Assembly: GCF_003048255.1 (NCBI RefSeq)
Contig: NZ_CP028487.1
Span: forward strand, 372,001-436,000
Origin: Yersinia massiliensis
Lineage (GTDB): Bacteria; Pseudomonadota; Gammaproteobacteria; Enterobacterales; Enterobacteriaceae
DNA length: 64,000 bases
Direction: 5' to 3'
The notes beneath the pieces were generated by a model. It saw only the letters and a list, made by a program, of their open reading frames with translations. It made no database searches and was not told the DNA's origin. Made by a program: the position numbers and the translations under genes. Shown piece after piece: positions 7,801-15,323 of this stretch. How positions within the stretch are numbered: the stretch's first letter is position 1; each line of letters opens with the position of its first letter.

Positions 7801-9779
7801 TTATTGGAATGTTGAGAAATATCATCATGTAGGGTCACTACGTTGTGTATTTTCTTCTTTAAGCTCAGTGACCGATTATCGCCGTCAGAAAACCATGCAT
7901 TACCTTTCTGTGGTTCGATGTTCTCTTGGTTATCGATGATATGATCATTGAACCGCTGCCATTTAAGGGGATCATTAGCCGTCTGCGATAACATCTTAGT
8001 ATTTATTTCACCGTCACTATCAGCGAAGTAATATGCCAAATGCTTTTTATATTTTTCAGCTGCTTCTACCACAGTTATTTTCTCTGCGGCAATATCCAGA
8101 AGAATATAGGTTGCGATGGGCATATCATTGATGATTAACTGACCATCAGAAGCAGTACGATAATCAACCCGATGTTGAGTATTTTTACTGGAAATTTCTG
8201 TAGAGTTATAGACATGTGTAAGGCGCTGCCCATTATCATCAATAATGACCTCTTGACTATAAGCACGTAAGGACGCTTTATCTTTATTCCTCTGCATTAA
8301 TTCCGCATACTCTAAAGCAAAATGTTTTTGTATCCCGTCTTCTGGGTTTATTCCCAACTCACAAGCAAGTAATATGACTCTTTCTGGTGAAACCATATTT
8401 CTGGATTTTTTCAGAAACTCAACACCTGCATATATCTCCTCAGCGGAGTACGTCTCTAATAGATGCTGTTCACCATCACCATGCCCACTTAATAACAATC
8501 TTACACGGCTTCCCTGTAATTTATCTGGATGTCCATGCACAATACGTGATTCTTGGCTCTTAACATCGTACTGGATAATGAGTGTTTTATCTGGATGCTT
8601 ACTAGCAATTAATTCAACACTTCCTCTCACGATATCATCATTAGATAACTGAACAATGACTTGATAATCGTAATTAAAGTCAGACGTTTTCGCTAAACTA
8701 TTATTATAAATAACCTCTGGATTAAGAATGTCCCAACTATTTATTACTTTACCTTGATCTTTGATACCCCTTTTCAATATATAATCAGTGAATTTTACTG
8801 TGTCAGTAATTTCCCCATCCAGTGTCTTATCAACATAATCATTAAATTCCACATAGCGATCGTCATTATTAACAATCTCTTTTAACAGTGCCAACGAGGT
8901 TTCTTTATCATTATAGGGAAGATAATAATCAATAATGTCTACATATCTTGTTGCCGCTTCGTCAAAGCTAATTCGATCATTACTGATATCATTAATGAGT
9001 AGCTGCACTGCTGCTACCCCATTGACCATAATGGGCTGATTATTTTCTTTACTGTAGTCAACACGATGAGACTTATATTTTCGTCTTTGTATATGCCCTC
9101 TATCGTAAGTATGCCGCTCTCCAGTTTCACTAATAGTAATGTCTTCTGTATAGGCCCGAACAGAAGCTGTAAATCCTTTATTCCATAATAGCCTAGCGGC
9201 ATTTAGGCCGTAATGATCAACACTCCATTCACTGCCTAAATTACATCCAGCCAGAACAATTCTATTGGGGTTAATGAGTTGAGTGTTTTTTACTCTTAAT
9301 TTTGCTAAGCCCCCTGCCAACTGCGCCGGGGTATAATCAGAGAAAAGTGTATTTTTACCATTAACTTCATTTTTTCCATGAGAGCTTAATATCCAACGAA
9401 CATTATCCCCCCGCATTTTATCCAGATCACCATAAACCGTTTTTAACTCACCACTATTGATATCATATTGCATGATAACTGTTTTATCTGGATGCTTGCT
9501 GGCCAGGCGTTGATCGCCACGGACTATCTCTGACTCGCCTGATAATTCAATTATGATCTGATAATCATAGTTCATACCATCAAGGTCCGCATTATTCGTA
9601 CTTATAATATCACTTTGGTTTATCTTACTCCAATTATCAAGTGTGTAAGTAGGAGCCTGAATATAGGTATCAATAGAAACATTCGGATCCTGATATCTGT
9701 AACTTTTATCATTACGAGAAAATACAATGCTTGAAATATCATCGTCATGAGATTTAAGGTCATTATTGGTGTTTTTCAT
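4824..9779 (-). CDS. Large toxin-like protein: two C80 cysteine-protease domains, TcdA/TcdB-like pore segment, RTX-like repeats
   Basis: A 1651-residue protein. Residues about 68-245 and 368-545 are two C80 (MARTX/TcdB-type) autoprotease domains. Domain 1 has His134 in LSSHG and Cys179 in LAGCNLG; domain 2 has His433 in LSGHG and Cys473 in LACELG, so both look catalytically complete. Each is followed by a similar helical extension, making two roughly 250-300-residue units. Residues about 740-930 resemble the TcdA/TcdB pore-forming region: a Gly/Ala-rich hydrophobic stretch (825-880), then TPWEEFKNGTRLTFGADL. Residues about 1095-1260 carry RTX-like turns (NGIGGWDILTGHGGNDML). The C-terminus is acidic and ends PPVVAAQ. 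There is no signal peptide. AAGGAAAT precedes the ATG. The DNA is much more AT-rich than its neighbours and the gene stands alone, with no RTX acyltransferase, TolC or type I export gene beside it. This suggests acquisition by transfer. Cell target and export route are unknown. Confidence 0.82.
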   Translation of the reverse strand: MKNTNNDLKSHDDDISSIVFSRNDKSYRYQDPNVSIDTYIQAPTYTLDNWSKINQSDIISTNNADLDGMNYDYQIIIELSGESEIVRGDQRLASKHPDKTVIMQYDINSGELKTVYGDLDKMRGDNVRWILSSHGKNEVNGKNTLFSDYTPAQLAGGLAKLRVKNTQLINPNRIVLAGCNLGSEWSVDHYGLNAARLLWNKGFTASVRAYTEDITISETGERHTYDRGHIQRRKYKSHRVDYSKENNQPIMVNGVAAVQLLINDISNDRISFDEAATRYVDIIDYYLPYNDKETSLALLKEIVNNDDRYVEFNDYVDKTLDGEITDTVKFTDYILKRGIKDQGKVINSWDILNPEVIYNNSLAKTSDFNYDYQVIVQLSNDDIVRGSVELIASKHPDKTLIIQYDVKSQESRIVHGHPDKLQGSRVRLLLSGHGDGEQHLLETYSAEEIYAGVEFLKKSRNMVSPERVILLACELGINPEDGIQKHFALEYAELMQRNKDKASLRAYSQEVIIDDNGQRLTHVYNSTEISSKNTQHRVDYRTASDGQLIINDMPIATYILLDIAAEKITVVEAAEKYKKHLAYYFADSDGEINTKMLSQTANDPLKWQRFNDHIIDNQENIEPQKGNAWFSDGDNRSLSLKKKIHNVVTLHDDISQHSNNVNKLSETSQHELSSSKDKITSSELALSGNSRLSRMTNMLGQGSQMIAFTRLVISTSVMLKKYNSPETTENEKKEINEALALSWSEFSVDFGINVMQPYFEKGAIFFAEKVPLTKGISQIPARAGSLIAKAAGPVLNIASAGFDIYNIVKIYGQLEKETDPDNAKNLIVNGTLSALGAGVGILTAAALAVGFAVAGPLGILAGIGISLATMIYNAVSTIAKLKEQIDLTPWEEFKNGTRLTFGADLEENISTRLEEKQKRLMHKNLDQYAQDIANKRLIPSGVTEYYYVYNKYGEVKKIQHYYINKNKKEYLLNIINYNDDNYFKFKDEFIHKDTHQIISDDIYRKSWIKCSYKEYEEYRGNEKFSVERREDDVFDISGNTHSAIIIDHEYFEDKYSDNYVEKQEILILDNERAEHYGHLMLGSSTNKKVHYNTGIGNSYVFADRHTQNSFDVTQGKKTLVGGDLDDMFYLYGHELHETYQPSQLDGRKGEDTLAIMGVNQEGVIGYDINLMAGTVHYHYKETSQPSINAARVLMKIKNIEHLHSAEDTDDILSGNDQVNFLNGIGGWDILTGHGGNDMLSLQSGEAYGGSGSDNYKILQNKQNKSVSVTIFEQPGDEISHVIFDYSLQKIDDIYLSGSDVCITLRNENKTLTTLILKNIYSDNHGDKKRSNDFIFYTKDGFILSPQWQTALVNEGSQSDGAFNPTLTAYRFSNKLSTLSGGGNSIQNTFISKKNSVNIVKIDNTNVALKHFIDPMLLGHDFSSDILEGSSQDDLFSHLGAGDKIYVSQGNDGYIIDTMALSENTQHDTLTLSNNGKHDWTTGQEQIFFLNDISGDDLQITLKTLNGVQEAIISHKHLPDDYLKITLPEPEDTNLIENKFWVVDKDKKYFVVRYNFLEAVISPESLPEIIDPRHFTLSNDNDVTRKLDSSADEDFDTVEDKGLAPLIDDAKDIDQLINDLSDMAAQKNQHSSLSNFNPHFSSSYLPPVVAAQ

Positions 9780-9996
9780 TATATTTCCTTGGAAACCATA
9801 TAAAAATTCTATGTTTGCTATAGGTAATAGCCAAGAAATTATAGTTACAAAAATATATTAATATCTAAATAGTAATTAAATTATAATGGAAGTAATATAT
9901 TTAAATAATAGAACACACCATAATTAACGCTGAGGAATCACTCAGCGTATTTTGCGGGCTTTATTCTGTTAGCGGTTTTTACGCCATTGGGGGCAT

Positions 9997-10917
9997 TTAG
10001 TAGAGTGACGGCTCACCGGCGGGCCGGGTTTTAAAGCGACGGTGCAACCACAGGTATTGCTCTGGCGCACGCAAGATCTCTTGCTCTATCACCTTGTTCA
10101 TATAGGCAGCAGCGGCAACTTCATCATGGATGGGGTAATCTTCCAATGCCGGTTGTATCAGCAGCTCATAGCCACTGGCATCTGGTTTACGCAGCAACAC
10201 GAGCGGTAGCATGGCGGGTTTTGCGAGACGGGCCAGCATAAAGGTGCCGCTGGTGGTTGCGGCTTGATCAACGGCGAACAGCGGTGCAAACACGCTGCCA
10301 CGTGGGCCGTAATCTTGATCCGGTGCAAACCAGACGGCTTCCCCTTTTTTCAAGGCTTGAACCATGCCCCGCAAATCTTTGCGATCTAGCATGGCTTTAT
10401 TTGAACGCATACGGCCCCAAGTTTGGACCAGCTCCATGACTTTATTGTTATGCGGGCGGTACATCGCCATCATGGGCTGGCATTGCCCCATCATACGGCC
10501 ACCCAATTCCAGTGACATAAAGTGAACGCCAATCACCAACACGCCCCGATTCCCTTCCTGCGCCTTTTTCAAGTTATCTAAGCCAGAAACGGTAAACCAG
10601 CGTTTAATGCGGGCATCGGACCAAAACCACGCCATGCCAGTTTCCATCAACCCCATACCTAGGGATTCAAAATTACCCACAATGGTGCGTTCGAGGACTT
10701 GTTTGTCCATCTCAGGGAAGCAGAGTTCTAGATTTCGCCTAGCGATGGAAACGCGGCGTTTGAGGAAACGCATGGACGTGCGCCCTAGCCAAACCCCCAA
10801 TTTGTTGAGCAATGGGTAGGGCAATTGGACTAACAGGAACAGCAACCCAAGGCCAAACCAAGTTAGCCAATAGCGCGGTTGGAGCAAGGAAATGTGGAAC
10901 TTCTGCGGCTTGATCAT
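9997..10917 (-). CDS. lpxP: Lipid A acyltransferase LpxP (palmitoleoyl transferase of cold-grown cells)
   Basis: A 306-residue inner-membrane acyltransferase, the same length as E. coli LpxP. One hydrophobic helix (about 15-35) anchors it. The catalytic HX4E motif is His132-Glu137 in VHFMSLELGG. The stretches WFAPDQDYGPRGS, MYRPHNNKVME and APEQYLWLHRRFKTRP are characteristic of LpxP/LpxL. Reaction: transfer of a secondary acyl chain, palmitoleate in E. coli LpxP, from acyl-ACP to Kdo2-lipid IVA during lipid A synthesis. In Yersinia this acylation is linked to low temperature. The start at 10917 (MIKPQKF) fits the family; an open frame extends to 11031 but its extra residues have no counterpart. 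A single gene with a long upstream region. The close relative LpxL is the main alternative, but the sequence is closer to LpxP. Confidence 0.9.
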   Translation of the reverse strand: MIKPQKFHISLLQPRYWLTWFGLGLLFLLVQLPYPLLNKLGVWLGRTSMRFLKRRVSIARRNLELCFPEMDKQVLERTIVGNFESLGMGLMETGMAWFWSDARIKRWFTVSGLDNLKKAQEGNRGVLVIGVHFMSLELGGRMMGQCQPMMAMYRPHNNKVMELVQTWGRMRSNKAMLDRKDLRGMVQALKKGEAVWFAPDQDYGPRGSVFAPLFAVDQAATTSGTFMLARLAKPAMLPLVLLRKPDASGYELLIQPALEDYPIHDEVAAAAYMNKVIEQEILRAPEQYLWLHRRFKTRPAGEPSLY

Positions 10918-11704
10918 ATGAACTCTATCTTTATGCGTTAAGTGTGAGTGTGTAGCGCATAAGGACATAACTCGATAGCGATACATATCGTCAGACATCG
11001 GTAAAAAACTATTCAGACGTCGATAACTCATTATTCAGACATCAATAGTTAACTATTGTTTTTAGGAATGCGGTAATTGACGCAATCTTTACATTAAAAG
11101 CAGGGATCGCGTAGTGAATGGTCATAAACGTAGGCTTTCGATAGGCGAGTGTCGCTTTCGGTGGATTATATCATATTCCTGCTAGATGAAAGAAAAAGAT
11201 CACCGCGAGGAAGCGAAACGGAATTTTCTCGACATAAACTGCGAGCAGCCTCGTTTTAAGGGCGTCAAATGAAGGCATAGAATAGGGGCGGCAGGCACCT
11301 AATGACTCAATAAAGTGATATCAGTCACAGTTTAGATAAATTGCAGTATTGGCTGCCAGTTGAGTGGTGCTTTGTACGTGCTACAAATGTTTTTGATAAT
11401 GCCAATTGTTAATTTTGTGTTTAAATAATGGGTTTAAATTGTATTGAAAATAAGAGTATTTGATCGGGCTAATTCTTTCTTCTAAATTATTAACTATTTA
11501 TTAACTTAATTTATTATTAAATTTTACCTTTGTGGGCGTATATCACATTTCACTTTGCCTCGTCGCGCAGCCTCTTGTGTTCTTTTGTTAACCTTCTGTG
11601 TGTGAAAAGCAGTCACATGAAAATAAAACGTTCACTTTGCAACACCGATGACTCTTCACCCTGCAACCAACCCGTTATCTGAAAGAAAACAAGAAGGTAT
11701 TGCT
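10918..11704. other. Intergenic region between divergent lpxP and the sugar operon
   Basis: About 790 bases between two divergent transcription units. It must hold the promoters of lpxP (minus strand) and of the sugar operon (plus strand). The part 11400-11530 is very AT-rich. A good CRP-like site lies at 11314-11329. Two TGTGN-N7-TCACA inverted repeats lie at 11531-11547 and 11601-11617. No convincing open frame or RNA gene was seen, and exact -10/-35 elements could not be fixed by eye. Confidence 0.5.
11314..11329. promoter_or_regulatory. CRP-cAMP binding site candidate
   Basis: The bases AGTGATATCAGTCACA match the CRP consensus TGTGA-N6-TCACA at every defined position except the first, with the correct spacing. 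The site lies about 376 bases upstream of the sugar-binding-protein start and about 400 bases upstream of lpxP. Catabolite control of a carbohydrate operon would make sense, but the distance means the promoter it serves is not established. Confidence 0.5.
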
Positions 11705-12691
11705 ATGAAATTCAATCTCGCATTACTGAATGCATGTGTTGTTTCGGCATGCATGCTGTTCACCACGCAAACGATGGCAGAAAAAAAACCTGAAATTGCT
11801 GTCGTGGCGAAAGTGACCGGCATTCCTTGGTTTACTCGTATGGAAGTTGGCGTTAACGAAGCCGCGAAAAAATTGGATGTGAACGCTTATCAAGTTGGGC
11901 CAGCGACGCCAGACCCAGCGCAACAAGTCAAAGTGATTGAAGACCTGATCGCCAAAAACGTGGATGCCATCATTGTGGTGCCGAACGATGCCAAAGTATT
12001 GGAGCCGGTACTGAAGAAAGCGCAAGAAAAAGGCATCGTGGTATTAACCCATGAATCACCGGATCAACGTATTGGTCAGTGGGATGTTGAAACCATCGAC
12101 AGTGAAAAATACGCTCAGGCCAATATGGATGAGCTGGCTAAAGCCATGGGCGGCAAAGGCGGCTATGCCATTTATGTCGGCTCTCTGACCGTACCATTGC
12201 ATAACGCGTGGGCCGATTACGCCATCAAATACCAGAAAGAAAAATACCCTGACATGTTCGAAGTGACCCCACGTTTACCTGTCGCGGAGAATATCGATAA
12301 GTCTTATTCCACCACGCTGGATCTGATGAAAACCTATCCGCAGATGAAAGGGATCATTGGTTTTGGTTCACTGGGTCCGATTGGTGCCGGTCAAGCGGTT
12401 GCCAAGAAGCGGGCTAAAGATCAGATAGCGGTTGTCGGTATTGCGATGCCAGCACAGGCAGCGCCGTACTTGATGCGCGGTGATATCAAAAAAGCACTGT
12501 TGTGGGATCCGAAAGATGCTGGTTTTGCGGTGGTAGAGATTGCCGACCAACTGCTGAAAGGGCAGAAAATTACGCCAGACCTGACCATCGACGGCTTGGG
12601 CAAAGCTGATGTTGATAGCGAAAAAGGTGTCATTCGTTTTAATAAAATTCTCGAAGTCACCAAAGATAATGCCAAAACGTTAGGTTTCTGA
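11705..12691 (+). CDS. Sugar ABC transporter, periplasmic binding protein (RbsB/LsrB-like, Peripla_BP_4)
   Basis: A 328-residue periplasmic binding protein and first gene of a six-gene sugar operon. The signal peptide runs about 25 residues (MKFNLALL to TQTMA, then EKKPEIAVVAK). The mature protein has the type I periplasmic-binding fold of RbsB/LsrB: IPWFTRMEVGVNEAAKKL, GPATPDPAQQVKVIEDLIAKNVDAI, VPNDAKVLEPVLKKA and LTHESPD. These features resemble the binding proteins of rhamnose and autoinducer-2 systems. The ATG at 11705 follows AGAAGG; an earlier ATG at 11648 would put 19 polar residues before the signal peptide and is rejected. The downstream kinase and isomerase suggest the ligand is a five-carbon ketose or related sugar; this is inference. 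Confidence 0.85.
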   Translation: MKFNLALLNACVVSACMLFTTQTMAEKKPEIAVVAKVTGIPWFTRMEVGVNEAAKKLDVNAYQVGPATPDPAQQVKVIEDLIAKNVDAIIVVPNDAKVLEPVLKKAQEKGIVVLTHESPDQRIGQWDVETIDSEKYAQANMDELAKAMGGKGGYAIYVGSLTVPLHNAWADYAIKYQKEKYPDMFEVTPRLPVAENIDKSYSTTLDLMKTYPQMKGIIGFGSLGPIGAGQAVAKKRAKDQIAVVGIAMPAQAAPYLMRGDIKKALLWDPKDAGFAVVEIADQLLKGQKITPDLTIDGLGKADVDSEKGVIRFNKILEVTKDNAKTLGF

Positions 12692-12753
12692 TTTTCAGAC
12701 GCCATACCAGGGAATAAACCAGCAGCCAACGCTGGGTTCAGCAGTAAAACAGG

Positions 12754-12775
12754 CCGTGGGAAAACAGCCCCACGG
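12754..12775 (+). other. Intercistronic hairpin after the binding-protein gene
   Basis: CCGTGGG (12754-12760) pairs with CCCACGG (12769-12775) within the 152-base gap between the binding-protein and ATPase genes. There is no U tract, so it is probably an RNA-stabilising or partial-termination element that keeps binding-protein mRNA in excess, as is usual in sugar ABC operons. Confidence 0.5.
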
Positions 12776-12843
12776 TCCTCACCACCCTCACCAAATAGCG
12801 GTAAAAGTAGCGCCATACCGAGGGCGTTAGGGAAGGTATTGTC

Positions 12844-14340
12844 ATGACTCAGGCTAGCGCATTTATCACGCTTGAAAATATCAGTAAGCGATTCCCCGGC
12901 GTGCTGGCGCTGGATCAGGTGAATCTCACTCTGAACAAAGGGGAAGTTCACTGTTTGGCCGGCCAGAACGGCTGCGGCAAGAGCACCATCATTAAAGTGA
13001 TTTCAGGGGTATATCAGCCCGAAAAAGGTGCCAGTATCCTGATTGACGGCAAGTTGTTTCATCACCTGACGCCGCAACTCTCCTTCTTCTACGGCGTACA
13101 GGTGATTTATCAAGACTTGTCGCTTTTCCCCAATTTAACCGTCTCCGAAAATATTGCTGTCCACCGTTATCTGCCGGGTGGCGATTTTTGGGTGAAACGC
13201 AAAAGCATGCGTGAGCGAGCCTTAGCCGCCATGCAACGGGTGGGCGTCACCCTCGATCCCGATAAAAAAGTGGAACAACTCTCGATTGCTGATCGCCAAT
13301 TAGTCGCCATTTGCCGGGCGATTGCCGCCGATGCGCGCTTAGTGATTATGGATGAGCCAACCGCCTCGTTGACCAGCCAAGAAGTGAAAGGTTTACTCAA
13401 TGTGGTGCGCGACCTGAAATCGCAAGGCATCTGTGTGGTATTCGTCAGCCACCGTTTGGATGAAGTGATGGAAGTCGCTGACAGAATCAGCGTGATGCGC
13501 GACGGCAAGCTGATTGGCACTTGGCCTGCCAGTGAACTAGATAGCCATGAGTTGGCATTTCGCATGACTGGCCAACGTTTCACTTACAGCCAATTACCCC
13601 CTCTGGCCGCCAAAGCCACACCGTTGTTAGAAGTCAAAAAGCTGAGCCGTGGCGAGCAGTATCGCAATATCGATCTGACGCTACATGAGGGAGAAATTGT
13701 CTCGATCACCGGCTTACTCGGTGCAGGTCGTACTGAGCTGTGCTTGAGCTTGTTTGGTATGACGCAACCGGAAAGCGGCGAGATATGTGTTGCGGGTAAG
13801 GCCGTACATTTTCGTCATAACCGCGATGCAATCCACCAAGGGATCGGCTATGTCTCCGAAGATCGCCTGACACAGGGCTTGATCATGGAACAGTCGATCT
13901 ACGACAACACTATCGTGTCGGTATTCGACCAACTACACACCCGCAGTGGATTGCTCGATCACCCCAAAGCCGCCGCACTGGTGAAGCAGTTGGTGCAGGA
14001 TCTGAACATCAAAGTGTCGGATACCGCGTTGCCGGTCAAAACCTTGTCCGGTGGGAATGCACAGCGGATCGCCATTGCCAAATGGGTAGCGACACAACCG
14101 AGCATTTTGATCCTCGATTCACCGACGGTCGGGGTCGATATCGCCAACAAAGAAGGGATCTACCACATTGCCAAGGCACTGGCGGCACAGGGTATGGCGG
14201 TATTAATGATTTGTGACGAGATCCCTGAGGCGTACTACAACAGCCATCGGGTGTTGGTGATGCGTAAAGGTGAATTGGTCGCCGAGTTTTATCCGCATCA
14301 ATGCACAGAACAACAGATCGCCGAGGTGGTCAATGGATAA
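12844..14340 (+). CDS. Sugar ABC transporter, double ATP-binding subunit (RbsA/LsrA family)
   Basis: A 498-residue ATPase with two nucleotide-binding domains, the format used by ribose-, xylose- and AI-2-type importers. Domain 1 has an intact Walker A, AGQNGCGKST, at about residues 39-48, and Walker B VIMDEPTASL. Domain 2 has the degenerate Walker A of this family, TGLLGAGRTEL, the signature LSGGNAQRIAIAKW and Walker B ILILDSPTVGVD, where Ser replaces the usual Glu. Motifs such as YVSEDRLTQGL are typical. It energises the permeases encoded next. The ATG is at 12844. Its last codons overlap the start of the first permease by 8 bases, showing translational coupling. Confidence 0.9.
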   Translation: MTQASAFITLENISKRFPGVLALDQVNLTLNKGEVHCLAGQNGCGKSTIIKVISGVYQPEKGASILIDGKLFHHLTPQLSFFYGVQVIYQDLSLFPNLTVSENIAVHRYLPGGDFWVKRKSMRERALAAMQRVGVTLDPDKKVEQLSIADRQLVAICRAIAADARLVIMDEPTASLTSQEVKGLLNVVRDLKSQGICVVFVSHRLDEVMEVADRISVMRDGKLIGTWPASELDSHELAFRMTGQRFTYSQLPPLAAKATPLLEVKKLSRGEQYRNIDLTLHEGEIVSITGLLGAGRTELCLSLFGMTQPESGEICVAGKAVHFRHNRDAIHQGIGYVSEDRLTQGLIMEQSIYDNTIVSVFDQLHTRSGLLDHPKAAALVKQLVQDLNIKVSDTALPVKTLSGGNAQRIAIAKWVATQPSILILDSPTVGVDIANKEGIYHIAKALAAQGMAVLMICDEIPEAYYNSHRVLVMRKGELVAEFYPHQCTEQQIAEVVNG

Positions 14341-15322
14341 GCTAACACTGCGGCGCCTTACGGGCCGCCACGAGTTCTATCTCGGCCTGCTGGTGTTGTT
14401 ACTGGCTATCGGCTTGAGCGTGAAAAGCCCTGAGTTCCTGACGTTGGGGAACTTAACGGATGTCGCCACTAGCTACGCCATTTTAGGCATTTTAGCCTGT
14501 GGTTTGTTTGTGGTGCTGATTGCGGGCGGCATCGATATCTCTTTCCCTGCGGTAACCGCCATTGCGCAATATGTGATGGCGTCGTGGGTGATCACCCATG
14601 GCGGCAGCTTCGCGCTAGCGTTCGTGTTAGCCATGACGGTGGGATTGTTGCTGGGATTGGTCAACGGCTTGCTGGTTTATTGGCTGAAAGTACCGGCGAT
14701 TATTATCACCATTGCCACTTTGAATCTGTTCTACGGTTTGCTGGTGTACATCACCAACGGGACTTGGCTCTATGGCTTCCCTGACTGGTTTATGACCGGT
14801 ATTAACTGGTTTTCGTTTACCGGCAGTGACGGCTATGACTATGGCTTAACACTCCCGCTATTTTGTTTGGCCGCCACCATCATTTTCACCGGCATTTTGA
14901 TGAATTACACCCGCCTCGGGCGGCAGATTTTCGCCATGGGCAGCAATAAAGATGCTGCTTCCCGCTTGGGGATTAACATTCTGCGGCTGCACCTGTATGT
15001 CTACGGCTATATGGGCATGCTGGCGGGAGTGGCCGCAGTGGTTCAGGCGCAGATTTCTCAATCGGTTGCGCCTAACTCACTGATGGGCTTTGAGTTAACG
15101 GTATTGGCGGCGGTCGTGCTGGGGGGTACCAGTATGAGCGGGGGGCGCGGCACACTAACCGGTACGGTACTTGGCGTGATGTTGCTGGCATTTTTACAAA
15201 ACGGCCTGACGCTGCTGAGCGTCTCTTCTTACTGGCATACGGTTTTCAGCGGCGTGATCATTTTGGTGAGTATCAGTACCACCGCATGGAATGAAAAACG
15301 CAAGTTGTTGAGGGAGCACTGA
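14333..15322 (+). CDS. Sugar ABC transporter permease 1 (RbsC/LsrC family)
   Basis: A 329-residue inner-membrane permease of the BPD_transp_2 family with about eight to ten hydrophobic helices. Family features include IAGGIDISFPAVTAIAQY, GLVNGLLVYWLKVPAIIITIATL and the cytoplasmic loop GRQIFAMGSNKDAASRLGI that contacts the ATPase. The ATG at 14333 overlaps the ATPase stop; an earlier frame from 14270 lies inside the ATPase gene and is rejected. It is encoded one base before the second permease, so the importer uses a heterodimer, as in LsrCD-type systems. Confidence 0.88.
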   Translation: MDKLTLRRLTGRHEFYLGLLVLLLAIGLSVKSPEFLTLGNLTDVATSYAILGILACGLFVVLIAGGIDISFPAVTAIAQYVMASWVITHGGSFALAFVLAMTVGLLLGLVNGLLVYWLKVPAIIITIATLNLFYGLLVYITNGTWLYGFPDWFMTGINWFSFTGSDGYDYGLTLPLFCLAATIIFTGILMNYTRLGRQIFAMGSNKDAASRLGINILRLHLYVYGYMGMLAGVAAVVQAQISQSVAPNSLMGFELTVLAAVVLGGTSMSGGRGTLTGTVLGVMLLAFLQNGLTLLSVSSYWHTVFSGVIILVSISTTAWNEKRKLLREH

Positions 15323-15323
15323 T

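Noticed and set aside
14270..14332. Longer N-terminus for sugar permease 1
   Set aside because: The extra residues lie in the last codons of the ATPase gene in another frame; the ATG at 14333 fits the family and the usual overlap.
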